This document shows, in pieces, positions 47,141 to 58,628 of a stretch of DNA of 64,000 nt. Made by a program: the position numbers and the translations under genes. The notes below the pieces were generated by a model, which worked only from the letters and a program-made list of their open reading frames with translations, was not told where the DNA came from and searched no databases. Origin of the DNA: Cyclaneusma minus (taxonomy: Eukaryota; Ascomycota; Leotiomycetes; Marthamycetales; Marthamycetaceae). The stretch lies in the NCBI GenBank assembly GCA_037179335.1, contig JAKZHN010000001.1, positions 1,240,001 through 1,304,000 on the forward strand, written 5' to 3'. Numbering within the stretch: position 1 is the stretch's first letter; the number at the start of each line of letters is the position of its first letter.

Positions 47141-48256
47141 AAAATTCTAGCGGGACTCAATCTTACGTTCGCTCAGGACTGCCGCGTTGTTCAATCCGGT
47201 CGAAATTGAACCTGCGGTCAAAATTGAAGGCCAACACCAGCTGCCTCCTCCCTTCCTCCAGCTCGGATCTCAGTTGGACAACGCGTCGTACGATCCTCTT
47301 AATAATGGGAAAGGCCGTCAATTCTGAAGCCGAATTTCCCCGAATCTCCGGCCCGCATGAGATTCCCGGGTGCATGTCAAGACCTTGGCGCGGGCTTGCA
47401 TTTCCTTTTTTCGCCTCCTGATTGATGCTACTTCCGTCATCTAGCACGTCACGAATTCGATCGAGCGATACCAACGACGTTTCTACGAAGAAAATATCTC
47501 TCAACTCTGTCCATCCTTTAGCGCACATCATTCACGACTTGCATGACGACAAAACGAATCTGCTTTGTACGCATATTTCCCGAACTCGCATAGCGGTCAT
47601 CCACGGTCCTTATATTGCAAAAAATGGTTGCAGCAATGCATTTACTCGGCGTTTGGGGAATTTTCGAAGCATAGGTAGCATGGAAAACGGAATGGGTATA
47701 CCACTCTCCTTAAGACGGAATTTGCGATCGGCTTTCGGGGGAGCAAAAAGGAGCGATGGCGCTATATGGGTTGTGACTGGGATTTTGAAAGGGAAAAGGC
47801 GTTTGACCGGCAGTTTTCGGAATGCAAGATGGAGGCATACACGACTGTGGAGGTAGTCAATTGTATGGCTGTGGATTTGAGAAGAGCTTCTGAGGGCACT
47901 AAAAGCGATGGCATGGCGAAGATTCTCGAGCCTGCCAAGGATGTTAATCATAATGAGCTTGATCATCAGATATCATTGAAATAAGAAGGAAAATACATTT
48001 TTCTACATCAATGAGTATGTCAGCATGGCGTAGTAGAGGCATTCTTGTTCGGGCTTGGGAGCGAAGGTGGCTTAAACCTGGGGTATTTATCCGCGGAGCG
48101 TCATAGTAAAGTGCCAAGCTAGAATAAAGCTTTGGTCGCTTGGCAGTCACAGCTTTGGCATTCTGAGCTGCCTCGCCGCTCGCACGACTTCTACCTCTGC
48201 CTCTAAAAACACCAGTACCTTGCAATCACAGCACATTATTGTGCCCATTTTCGAGG
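47141..48256. other. Intergenic, no gene seen
   Basis: About 1.1 kb between the regulator and the deubiquitinase gene. Open frames here are short and lack conserved features. Confidence 0.5.
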
Positions 48257-49272
48257 ATGAGTGGAGGCTGGAACACGATCGAGAGCGATGCGGTAAGTTC
48301 ACCTCGGCAGATCTTTAGCAACGAGCTTCACATCCCAGCTAACAACCGTCTCTCCAGGGTGTCTTCACCTTCCTCCTCGATAATCTAGGCGTCAAAGATG
48401 TCCAATTTGAGGAACTCATCTCCCTCGATTCCGCAACCCTGCAGTCTCTCTCTCCCCTCTACGGCGTAATCTTCCTCTTCAAATACCCCGTCGGCGAGCC
48501 CCCCAACACCACCGGCACTCCCAAAGACGGCAAATACGACCACTCCGCCGCCCAGGACCTCTTCTTCGCCGCGCAAACCATCCAAAATGCCTGCGGCACG
48601 CAAGCCCTCCTCTCCGTCCTCCTCAACAAAGATGACGAAATCAACATCGGCCCTTCGCTGAGTTCTTTCAAGGAATTCACCCTGCCCTTGCCTGCCGAAT
48701 TCCGCGGCGAGGCATTGAGCAATTCCGAACTCATCCGCGATGTGCACAATTCCTTTGCACGCAGTAGTCCGTTTGTGGACGAGGTGGTGCGGGGTGCGAA
48801 TGCAGGGAGCGAAGATGTGTTTCACTTCATTGCTTACTCGTCGATCAATGGCACGCTTTACGAATTGGATGGATTGCAACCTGCCCCGATTTCGCACGGT
48901 AATTGTAAGAACGAGGAGTTTGCCGAGAAGGTGATTCCGGTGCTGCAGAGACGCATTGAGAGGTATCCGGCGACGGAGATACGCTTCAACCTACTGGCGA
49001 TGGTGAGGGACCTGAGGGTCAAGGCGAAGGAGTTGGGCGATCAGGAAATGCTGTACAGCGAGGAGCAGAAGAGGAATGAGTGGCACTTTGAGAATGCGCT
49101 GAGGAGGCACAATTTCTTGGGCTTCACGGGAGAGGTGTTGAAGGGGGTGGTGGGGGCGAAGGTCAAGGAGGGGAATGGAAGTTATGACAAGTGGGTTGAG
49201 GAGGCAAAGGCGAAGACGAAAAAGAGGTTGGAGGAGAGGCAGAAGGGCGAGGATGTGGAGATGTCGGGTTGA
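48257..49272 (+). CDS. UCH37/UCHL5-type ubiquitin C-terminal hydrolase
   Basis: 316 residues; exons 48257-48292 (MSGGWNTIESDA) and 48358-49272. It is a C12 cysteine protease that trims ubiquitin chains, in many species docked on the proteasome or INO80. The catalytic set is complete and at UCHL5-like positions: Gln85, Cys91 (QNACGTQA), His168 (VFHFIAY) and Asp183 (LYELDGLQP). After the catalytic domain, the ULD-like helical tail (FNLLAMVRDL, RRHNFLGFTGEVLKGVV) ends in a lysine/glutamate-rich stretch. The length and the C-terminal extension favour UCH37 over UCHL1/L3-type enzymes. Proteasome association is inferred from the family. Confidence 0.92.
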
Positions 49273-50412
49273 AAGCAGCAAAATCGGGGAGCGTGAGCAG
49301 AAGCATCTGCATGTTGTCCTCACGACATAGCTCCAAGCCTCCGGGACATCCAGATGATGTTCCAAGAGGTACGAACAGGCATGACATCGATTTAGAGTCA
49401 GCTCATAGGGCTGGAAAGGAAATTACGATCTCGCTGACTAAGTCTGGCTTTGGCAGGGTGGGGTCTGGCTCCAGAAGGTCTAGGCGACTTGAGGCGACGA
49501 TGAGGGTATGACTGTGCTCCAGAGGAAGTCAAAATGCGCGCCTCAAGCTCGGACGTCAATGATAATAGACAATGCATCCACAGAGTTTCGCAAGACACAT
49601 GTCAGCGTCTTTGTGCCTTCAAGCGTAGATTGCGCATATCGAGTTGCTGTGGTTTCATTTTTGGATGTCTGGCATGCTGGACCGACGCATGGGTTCTTGA
49701 TGCTGTTCGGTCGGGCTTCCTTGTTCAATGTTGAAAGACACCACGTATCTTGTCGGCCCAGTTGAAGATGTTTGTCTTCAGTTTTCATTGTCGGGCGTGC
49801 TTTTGTTCAGGAGTCGTCGTGAATGGGGCTTCGCTGTTTCATGTGCCCAGCACCTGAAGCGCATGGTGCAGCACTGCTATTCTGGAAATGCCAGTCGTAC
49901 AAAACGATGCACCTCCTTTGTTCTTCACATATGTACCCGGGACTTCAGATGAACTTGGATTTTGACTTTCGATTTCGGCATCTGCTCTGACGAAATACTA
50001 GTGAACTCTTGGGAGTAGTCTGGCATTTATTTAGTTCAATGCAGCACCACGCTCCGCTACGGCTACTAGTATCAATAACCAGCACGGCCTTCTAGGCCTT
50101 GCCGTTCCTGTCTAGTGCGGCCCGCCACACAAGGCCTAACATCATCAGACAAGGTCACCTCCACCCACTTCCCGCTCATTCCATTTCCATCACCGACCGT
50201 CAACAATCACCAACACCCGACCTACTTGCCCCAGCCTCTGCCACTACACTCCTCGCTGGCCGAGCCTTCGCTTCATCGCCCAACCTCTTCCATTAAACGT
50301 CGCCGTGATAGACTCGACCGCCCGACGCATGCCCGTCTAGCCGCTTCGCCATCAAAAGTCCCTTTCCCTCAAAGCGATCCGCTGGAAGTGTCGGAGACAT
50401 CGGACGCAAGCC
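49273..50412. other. Intergenic, no gene seen
   Basis: About 1.1 kb. The final 350 bp is C-rich on the + strand and is probably the 5' leader of the SPRY gene. No RNA gene or repeat was recognised. Confidence 0.5.
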
Positions 50413-52235
50413 ATGGAGGATGTGCGGCTTCGCAACCCTGATGGCCAGGCCTGGCTGGTGACGCCGACGACCATGATGACTTCGCTGCTCACTGCGCCCT
50501 CGCAGTCGCCCTGGTCTCCCCACGATGCCGCTGCCTACATAAACCAACAACAGCACCTCTCCGATAACGCTGCCTTCTCGGCTGCTTCTCCACCCGAATC
50601 AAATATGCAAACTAGTAACTCTCAGACCCTCGATATGCACGCTCGAGCACAGGACTCGACCGTCAATGGGGTGGTGATTGGGTTGCTGAGCTCGCTGGGT
50701 AGTGCATTGCTGATAGCCATTATTTTTGCCATTGTGTGGTTTCTGCGATATACGGGCACCGGCAGGATCTTGTTAGAAAGGATGGGCAGGCCGGGTGAGT
50801 TTGATGACGAGGCTGCATTTGCGAGGGAGGAGGCGGATGCTCTGGAGGAGATGGACGAAGGTGAGAGGGGGGAGTATCTGAGGGCCAAAGGTACGTTCTG
50901 CGAAAAGTTATATACATCTTTGATATACGTTTGATACTATGTCAATTGCTTCTTGCTAACATACTGACCTTGTGGCAATAGCTTTCATCCAAGCAAACCC
51001 ACCTGACTCTTTACCGACCGATATATCGTTGTCCCAGTACTTGGCCATCCAGGAAAAGGGTGTTTCTGCTTGGGAGTTTGAACCGGAGTTGGAGATTGCC
51101 AATTGCTTCGTCGAGGGACGAACAGAAATCGAGTTTTTCGACTCCGAATGCAGTGTTATGAGCAATCTGCCCGTACCAAAACAAAACGAAGTCTATTATT
51201 GGGAATCAAAGATCTACGACAAGCCGGACTCAACACTGATCAGTATTGGAATGGCCACCAAGCCTTACCCGCTATTCCGGCTCCCAGGTCCCTATTCCCC
51301 TCTCCATTCATGTAGTATGAAGAACATAATTGACGAGAAGTACAGGCTGGCATAAATACTCAGTAGCCTACCTATCTACCGGCCACCGCCGCTATAACCA
51401 ACCTTTCGCGCCCACTCTTTACGGCCCTCAGTATGTGCAAGGTGACGTGATCGGCGTTGGCTATCGTCCGCGCACTGGCACCGTCTTCTTTACCCGTAAT
51501 GGCAAAAAACTCGAAGAAGTAGCCCATGGCCTGAAATCGCAAAACCTGTTCCCAGCAGTCGGAGCTAATGGACCTTGCACCGTGCATGTGAATTTTGGCC
51601 AGTCGGGCTTTGTGTTTATTGAGGCGAATGTAAAGAAATGGGGACTGGCACCCATGACTGGGAGCTTGGCACCGCCACCACCGTATGGGAGTGAGCAGGG
51701 GAGCATTTTGTTGGAAAGTGGGAGGGAGTCTGCGAACGCCAATTCCCTGAGAGGGGGAGGGGCAGAGAGGGATTATTTGACAGATGGAAGACATGGGCGG
51801 ACGAGGAGTGGGAATTTAAGATGGAATGGAAATGGACCAACGAGTCCGGGACCGCAAAGAAGCCCGACGGATATTTCGCTCGCGCAGCTGCAGCATATTC
51901 CTAGCCAGGAGGATGTGGGCGAGGGCACGAGCCGTTCTGTAACCGCCGGAGGACATGCAAACTACAATCCGAGTTATAGCGTCAGTGGCGGGAATATGCA
52001 GTTTGGACACGCGGCGGCGCCAAACTATGAGCATTTGGGAACGGAGAATATGCAGCCACCGCCGGAATACACGAGTCCGGTGCCATCGAGGAGTGGAAGT
52101 TTTGACGAGGGGAACGAAGAGAGGCAGCCGTTGGTGAGGCCGAGGACTACGCCGCCGATTCCGAGTTATAGTGATGCGGTGGCGGAGGATAGGGCAAGGG
52201 AGAGGGGTGTGGGGAGGGCGAGGAGTCGTTCGTGA
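50413..52235 (+). CDS. SSH4: Ssh4/Ear1-type SPRY-domain endosomal adaptor
   Basis: 557 residues; exons 50413-50890, 50982-51287, 51346-52235. A single transmembrane helix (about 86-112, GLLSSLGSALLIAIIFAIVW) follows a Ser/Gln-rich N-terminus. Next comes a B30.2/SPRY domain of about 170-350: AWEFEPELEIANCFVEGRTE, YYWESKIYDKPDSTLISIGM, WHKYSVAYLSTGHRR and GDVIGVGYRPRTGTVFF. The tail has PY motifs PPPYGS and PPEYTS that would bind the WW domains of Rsp5/Nedd4 ubiquitin ligase. Ssh4 and Ear1 recruit Rsp5 to ubiquitinate membrane proteins at endosomes and the vacuole. All motifs are directly visible; cargo is not known. Confidence 0.93.
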
Positions 52236-53352
52236 CACGAGAGATGAGAGAAGACTGGGCTCACTCGACGAGCTGCCCTGACTGGCTCATTCATTCTTGA
52301 GCGAATGAATGGTTGCTTGTCTTCGCAGGACAGAAAACAGGGGTAACGACTGGTGCGTGGATGGGTTGTTCTGAAATTCTTTGCTTTAGCGAACGGCTGG
52401 AGCGGACCGGGTGGCTCAAGGTATTACCGGCGTTCAGGCAGGTGTCTGTCGATTCAGCAATCAAGCCATTCGTTGCGAGCACGTCATTCCATGGCATCTT
52501 TATATCATCGTCGATTTTTCGAACACGGGAAAGGGACGGGTGTGGTTGTGCATACAAGCGTGGGATTAACGGGACCGTTGGACGCAAGCAGCAAATCGAT
52601 CATTCGTTTGTCGTTTTTCCTTATTGGGTGGGATTCTCTTTGGGTTAAGGGGCATGGATAGCGGGCGGTACTTCTTTGCGAGGGGGAACCATGAAGGGGC
52701 TCTGTCAAGGAGAAATAGGAGAAGCATGATGAGAAGTTCTAGTTATGATGGGGGGGTTGTCAATAGCATAGATGAGCGTAGGCAATATGAGATATATATT
52801 TACGGATCGTGGGCTGGTACTTGGTGCTTCTGGCGCTTCTGTCTTTGAATTGCGTCACGCTGTAGTGCCAGAAATAGGGGTATAGACTGGTGGCTTTTGA
52901 GTTTTTGCAGATATACATACCCCTGACAGAGCTTGACATGATTCCAGCTTAATCTCAAACATAGGAGCACCTAAGACTGGTTGATCTCACGGATCCATAT
53001 ATGTAAAAGAGGAACCGTGATGGTGCAGTGCAAACCGTCGATATCATTAATGAGTGCGGGATTCAGGATCAGGGGGGACATTCTTGATCTCGAGCGCCAA
53101 CTTCGAACTGCCAAAACGGCTCTGGCGTGGCGGCGTGAAAGGCTTCGGGTAGATGATGCTGCACTTGGACCTTCATCGGCCTGAGCACTTCTGCACATCC
53201 CATTCCACTCTTGCTTCGTCGACGGGTAATCTGGGCACTTACTTTATTTTAGGTCCAGGTCACATCACTCGTACCACTCGCACACTCGACAATTCACGAC
53301 AATCCCCGCCCTGCACTTCGCTGTTTTCCGACACACATCTCATCCACACCCG
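52236..53352. other. Intergenic with a short hairpin
   Basis: About 1.1 kb. Shortly after the SPRY gene stop lies a perfect 9-bp stem with 6-nt loop at 52288-52311 (CATTCATTC, TTGAGC, GAATGAATG). No gene is supported. Sequence just before 53353 (ACACTCGACAATTCACGACAATCC) resembles a fungal 5' leader; I leave it as such. Confidence 0.45.
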
Positions 53353-53409
53353 ATGGCGCCTATAAGACATCGGTATCCGACTCCGACCACCTCGCATTCT
53401 CGCAATCTC

Positions 53410-53523
53410 GAAGATACTACCAACCCATACTCTGGGGGCCCTCTTCGATACTACTCTCTCGGAACTGAAGATACTACCGACCCATACTCTGGGGGAACTC
53501 TTCAATACGACTCTCTCAGCGAC
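53410..53523 (+). repeat. 57-bp tandem duplication
   Basis: Two adjacent 57-bp units starting GAAGATACTACC, differing at a modest number of sites. In the + frame beginning at 53353 each would encode 19 residues. Confidence 0.85.
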
Positions 53524-53927
53524 AGTGCAGCGGCTTTAAGGAGTGGTATGATGTGACCTGGATCCTCTGGGTGGGGTCATGGTGTATACATCTTTCTGTG
53601 GACAGTAGTCCCAACTAGCAATGCAAGAAGAACAAGTAAGTGATCGATTCCCTTCCCTGAGTTGAGAGAGTTCGAAGCTGATCCAGAACTGGCTTTCAGG
53701 GGCCACCGGGCATTCTCGATTCGGACAAGAGACGTAGCGGGTCCAGGACAGACTGTCCTGGACAGTAGCTGCAAGCCTCCCGCATGTGGCAGTGTGGGGG
53801 GTGGCAAGGCGAAGCAAGCAACGCGAGACGAACAAGTAAGTCACCAATCCCCTCTCCGTCTGCCTGATGGAACTTTGAAGCTGACGCGGGACTGCTAGGC
53901 GGCACACCGGGTGTCCCCAAGGAAGCA

Positions 53928-54073
53928 CAAACACAACCCGCACCACCAGGTATGTATTTTCGGGTGTGGGCGCTATCGCTGACGTGTTGCAGGCACTCGG
54001 AACATGAGCCCGCACCACCAGGTATGTATTCGGGTGCGGTTGATTCCTGCTAACTGGTTATAGGTACCCCAAA
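53928..54073 (+). repeat. About 72-bp duplication carrying splice-site-like motifs
   Basis: Two copies share CCCGCACCACCAGGTATGT, then CGGGTG, a branch-like CTGAC or CTAAC and a 3' CAGG or TAGG. The region between these marks is more diverged than the GTATGT side, as expected if the marks were functional intron ends. Confidence 0.7.
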
Positions 54074-54120
54074 GATGAACTTGCACCTTGACGTGGTTTT
54101 GGGGCTCTTTGACTGATGTC

Positions 54121-55329
54121 ATTGTCCAAGACGAGTTCGCACCAAGGAATTGGTGTTTGGTAGGTGGGCTTCCTCGTCGTCCCGACGATGTTGGCGCTGG
54201 CGCGTGTTGGTCGGCGATGGATCTTGACTCTGATCCTTGAGTGTCGGTCTGGTCGGCCTGGTCTGCCACACGGTGTGAAATTATTGGTGGGATGTGAGCA
54301 GAAGTTAGCACAGAGATGTCGGGATGGTTTCTGGGGGCTCCAGGGTCATTCGTGGTGCCACCCTGCTGAGATTGAAGTACGTTCGACTTGGAATGATCTG
54401 CACGTTTGAGGGTCGCTCGAGCATCACGCTCAAGGTTTGAACGTGAAGAAGCGAGGTTGGGTCTCTCTCTCTCTCTTTGGGATCTGTGGAGGTTGTGCGG
54501 CAGCCCTCGGTCCAAGTTACTCTTGTTGTCCTTTTGCTCTTGGTCTGTCGGGTCGGACCTGTGGTTGACTGCTCGGACGGAGACTGGAGTGTCGGTCAAG
54601 GACTACCTCTGGTTGGTGGTTCAGGCTGTATGTGCGTGAATGTCGAGACGAAAGCTGGATATTCCGGTAATTGTGAATATTCCGAGTGCTTGTGAATATT
54701 TCCAGTGTTCCGAGTGATTGTGAATATTCCTGGTTCTTCTGGTGATTGGTTCTTTTGGGTATTCCGAGTGATTGTGAATATTCCCAACTCTTTCGAGTAT
54801 CTCTGAATATCCACGATTATCTCGAATGGTCCCGATGATTCTAGATATTCCTCCTGGGTTCTTGAGAATTTTCCTGATAATTGTAATTTGAATCTTCGGC
54901 CCTCACCTTCTTCAGACTGCTTGCCTTTTACTTGGTCAACTGCTTCAAGACTCTCATGTGAGCTTCAAACAAATAAGTGGGTTTGACCCGCGGCTGACTT
55001 GCAACCTGTTTAAGCCACTAATGGCAATATTTTGCCATACGCGCCCCACTGAACAGCTGATGAGACTTCTCTTTGCTAGAAGCAGTTTGAGACGCGAAGG
55101 TGATTGAAATTCTCGATGGACGCGACGCGTGAGGTGGAAATATGGTTACTCGATCCGAGAAATACGAGATAAGCGAAGATCGACAGCCTCGGCTTCGGAG
55201 CTTCAAGCTTCCCCACACTTTGCATCACCACTCTGAAGACAAACATGGCGCCCTTCGAGTCTCCTTTTACAAAAAGACATTGCTATTTCACTTACCATCA
55301 CCTTGGGGTATTGGATAACCTCATTAGCA
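54121..55329. other. Intergenic with repeats
   Basis: About 1.2 kb before the SDR gene. It holds the 19-bp-period repeat at 54659-54892 and a short CT microsatellite near 54461. A long minus-strand open frame (54599-53973) overlaps the module region and shows only low-complexity residues, so I do not call it. Confidence 0.5.
54659..54892. repeat. Degenerate tandem repeat, about 19-bp period (locus D)
   Basis: The longest array of this type. Units include ATATTCCGGTAATTGTGA, ATATTCCGAGTGCTTGTGA, ATATCCACGATTATCTCGA and ATGGTCCCGATGATTCTAG. The phrase CCGAGTGATTGTGAATATTCC recurs twice (around 54710 and 54765). Confidence 0.8.
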
Positions 55330-56448
55330 ATGGCAGACGAAACTTTTCTTCGTGATTTCAGCAATATATTTTCTCTGAAAGGCAAAGTCGTCGTCGTCAC
55401 CGGCGGCTCACGAGGACTCGGCTTACACGCAGCATCTGGGTATAGGGCACCTCCTTTGCATTCTTTCAGGCCGATTGAACTCCCAAAAACCGTAACAAAG
55501 TAGCCTTGTTGACTCTTCCGTGGTCTGTGGCGACCGGATTGTCAAGCAACTTTCGATTTCTGCAACTCTTTTCCTCATATCTTTGAACATAGCTCACACT
55601 TCCCACCAACAGATTCCTCCAAGCCGGTGCCGCCAAAGTCTACATCACCTCCCGCAAAGCAGCAGCGTGTGCCTCCGCAGTAGCCCAGCTCAACTCCCTC
55701 TCCAACCTCCAGCCCGGCGCAAAAGCCATCTCCGTACCCGCCGACTCGTCCAAAGTCGATGGCATCCAACATCTCGTTGACGAGATCCAGAAAACGGCCG
55801 ACCATGTGGATATCTTGTTTGCAAATGCCGGCGCTACATGGGGTGCTCCATTTGACTCACACCCGGACGACGCGTTCGGCAAAGTGTTAGATTTGAATGT
55901 TCGAAGTGTGTTCAACACCATCAAACTGTATGGCCACGCTCTTCCTTCCCACGCCCTCAAGACACTTTTGTCACAACCTCTTTCCACGAGATGCCCAGAG
56001 ACCTAACTGACACCCTCCCAGCATGGCACCCCTCCTCCAAAAACGCGGCACAATCGACGACCCCTCCCGCGTAATCATCACCGCCTCCGTAGCCGGAATC
56101 GGCATCGGCACGCTCGGCGCCAACGCAACCTTTGGCTACTCCGCCTCCAAAGCCGCCGTCATCCACCTGGCCAAGAACCTAGCGGTAGAACTCGGGCCCC
56201 GCCATATCCTCGTGAACGCCATAGCGCCCGGTTTCTTCCCAACCAAGATGGCGAATGGCTTGATGGAGATTGGCGGCGGCCAGGAGGCGCTTGCGAAGAG
56301 CAATCCGAGTGGCAGGCTGGGCGTGCCGGAAGATATTGCGGGGACGGTGGTGTTTTTGGCGAGTAGGGCGGGGAGTCATTTGAATGGCGCGACGCTGACT
56401 ATTGATGGGGGTGAGGTGTGGTCGAGGGGTGGGATGGCGAAGTTGTAG
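55330..56448 (+). CDS. Short-chain dehydrogenase/reductase
   Basis: 283 residues; exons 55330-55439, 55613-55927, 56022-56448. Spliced junctions give LHAASG-FLQAGAAKVYITS and FNTIKL-MAPLLQKRG. The Rossmann motif is VVVTGGSRGLGLHAA (about 21-35), with FANAG for the NNAG position, and the catalytic region is ITASVAGIG...FGYSASKAAV (Ser, Tyr, Lys). It ends with the NAIAPGFFPTKM and TLTIDGGEVW segments of classical SDRs, closest in general look to 3-oxoacyl-reductase or gluconate-5-dehydrogenase-like enzymes. It is an NAD(P)H-dependent oxidoreductase of unknown substrate; there is no metabolic cluster beside it. Confidence 0.9.
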
Positions 56449-56525
56449 GGTTTTATCAAAAGTCTGGGGAGGGCTATGCTGGATTTAGGAATCTATGAGG
56501 TGTATAGTGTAAGGTATACGAGATT

Positions 56526-58628
56526 TCAGGATATTTTCTTCTCATATGAAGCTCTGGACTTGAAATTTCCAGCGACTTGTGCTTCTCCTGTATCGTACAA
56601 GAACCACTCGAACTCCTCAATGGCCACTAGGTGAATGAGACGGCGTCGAGTGGATGGCGATCGAACACGCGCAATTTCTCGATTCCGTTGGAAGTAGAAA
56701 CGGTCGCGTTGGGCCTGTTCAGCGTGCGACATGAAAGCATCCGGCATTCCCATTCTTACTTGATTGGCGAGGCGTTCAGCAATCGTGGGTCGACGTTCCG
56801 ACGGCAGCACGCTTCCTACAGCTCGCGCCTCGAGCATGGCGCTCTCCTCGACGTCACCGAGGTCGAAGTCGTCCCGGATATTGATTGGCTGCTCGGGATA
56901 TAGTGACGACTCTTCTAACTCGGTGACATCGTGATTGACTGGAGCTGGAGCTGGTGCTGGTGCTGGAGAAGGAACTGCTGGCGCTTCGTCGTGTACTGTG
57001 ATCTCGGGCTGTATCTCTTGCGCTGGCGCTGGTGATTTGCTGGCGCTGCGAGCTGGAGGCGCAGAGGTACGAGTATTGGCGTAGCGATCAGCAGTCTTGT
57101 CTTGCTGGGCCTTGAGTCGTGCAGCTCGCCGCTCGAGCATGGCATGTTCTTCTCTTTCGCCGGCATCGAAGTCCTTGCGGACGTCGAGCACCGGTTCCGG
57201 ATAGACAGACGACTGATCGGACTCGTAGCCATCGTGATTGACTGCATCCAGTGCTGCGCTGCCATAGATACGGCGCAGGGTTTCTGGAGATGGCGATGGT
57301 CTCTTGTCAGCACTGCGAGCTGGAGGAGTAACTGGGCGAGCTGGGGCCACTGGGGGCGCTTCGTCCTGGACTGCGGCCTCGGGCTGTACCTCTTGCGCTG
57401 GCGCTGGTGTTTTGCTGGCGCTGCGAGCTGGAGGCGCGGAGGTAACAGCATTGGCGTTGGAGGCTACAGCAGGAGACTGCGCTCGGAGACGGGCTGAGCG
57501 ACGTGGAGGAGGTGCATCGGTCGTTGGCTCTGTCTGGGTCGAAGTGGGCTCAGTTTTGGCGGTCTTGCGGTTCTTCTTGGACTGAGCGGGCTTCTTCTTT
57601 GGACATGTTAGCTGGTTGACTTCAAATGAAAGCAGAGGGGAATCACTTACGGTCTTGTCGACAGGAGCCTTCTTCGGGATGACCTCCTTGGGCTTGGACT
57701 CAGGACTCGGGACCTCGATAGGACCGGCAGAGCGTTGGCGAGTGACACGGAAAGAACGACTGGGAGCTGGGGCCTCGGGTGCTGGCTGCTTGGCGGCGGC
57801 AGTCTTCTTCTTGGTGTCCTTGCCCTTGCGAGTCACGGGAACGGACGGAGCTGGGGTTGGCGAGTTGCTCTTGATCCTGGTGGCCTGGCGAGTTTGACGT
57901 GCGGCCGGGGCAGCGACTCCCTTCGGATTCTCGTCCCATTCCTTGATGCGGCCCAGCTTGATGCTCGTGTTGGCATGGACGTCCTTGGCGGTGATGACAG
58001 GTCCAACGCGACGGGCGACGGTGATCATCTTCCGAGCAGGATGATTCGACCGGCGCTCGAGGTTATTGACGATGCGTTGCCTGTCGGGCTCTCCGCTTTG
58101 GATGTACTCGACATCGGAGACGGCCATGTCCTTGCCCTTGCCGGCGGATGCTTAAGAATGTCAATACAAGTCACGAGAAGAGTGAAAGAGAATGAAGGGC
58201 ATGAACTCACGGGAAGCCTCGAACTCGGATCGATTTCTGCGACCAAACGCCTTCGGAGTCTTTGGCTTGTCGGGACTCTCGGGATCGAACTCGATGGGCA
58301 TGAGGGGCTCGGCTGCAGCACCATCGAAAGCGTTCAGTCTTTTTCTTGCGAATTGGCGTTCCGGAACGAAGAAATGACCCATGTCGAATCTGTAATCTTC
58401 GTCCCTGGGCAAGAGATCGAGTCTCGGTGTCGATAGGCGTTCAACCCAGTTGAACAGGTGCGGTGGGGTCATGGGTCTAGTCATGCCTGGCTGAGCAGAG
58501 GCTGCTTGACTAGGGCCAGGGGCAGCTTGCACAGTGGCAGAATTGGCGTTCATAGTTGTTGCTTGAGGGGCAACTGTCCTTGTTGGTTGGATGGGACCAG
58601 CGTTGTTGTTGACCTTGGCGGCTGGCAT
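56526..58628 (-). CDS. Unrecognised Pro/Ala/Ser-rich protein with two internal repeats
   Basis: About 662 residues from minus-strand exons 58628-58211, 58150-57651 and 57596-56526. The intron at 57650-57597 is 54 nt with a gtaagt donor, ctaac branch and no in-frame stop, so retention would simply add 18 residues. The start may be further upstream: the frame stays open to a possible acceptor near 58725. I do not recognise a domain. Basic low-complexity segments alternate with two copies of a repeat of roughly 90 residues (SAPPARSASKTPAPAQEVQP... and SAPPARSASKSPAPAQEIQP..., each followed by (S)SxYPEPVLDVRKDFD or a variant and AMLExRA). Low complexity and many Arg/Lys/Ser suggest a nuclear or chromatin-associated protein, but this is inference. 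Confidence 0.65.

Larger units (their letters stand above)
53353..54120 (+). other. Possible small multi-exon gene built from duplicated modules
   Basis: I cannot fix a full gene model. An ATG at 53353 opens 67 codons with a doubled 19-residue unit (EDTTNPYSGGPLRYYSLGT and a near copy; 57-bp units at 53410-53466 and 53467-53523). Downstream, two related stretches share GAACAAGTAAGT then an acceptor and CACCGGG (around 53619-53720 and 53815-53915), and two copies of CCCGCACCACCAGGTATGT (53937, 54009) are each followed by a plausible short intron ending CAG or TAG. Some boundaries agree in phase, but others create stops. It may be a young repeat-protein gene, a decayed gene, or coincidental splice-like sequence in a duplicated array. 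Confidence 0.4.

Noticed and set aside
53973..54599. 208-codon minus strand frame
   Set aside because: It crosses the duplicated modules and shows only charged, low-complexity residues; no splice sites or family pattern.
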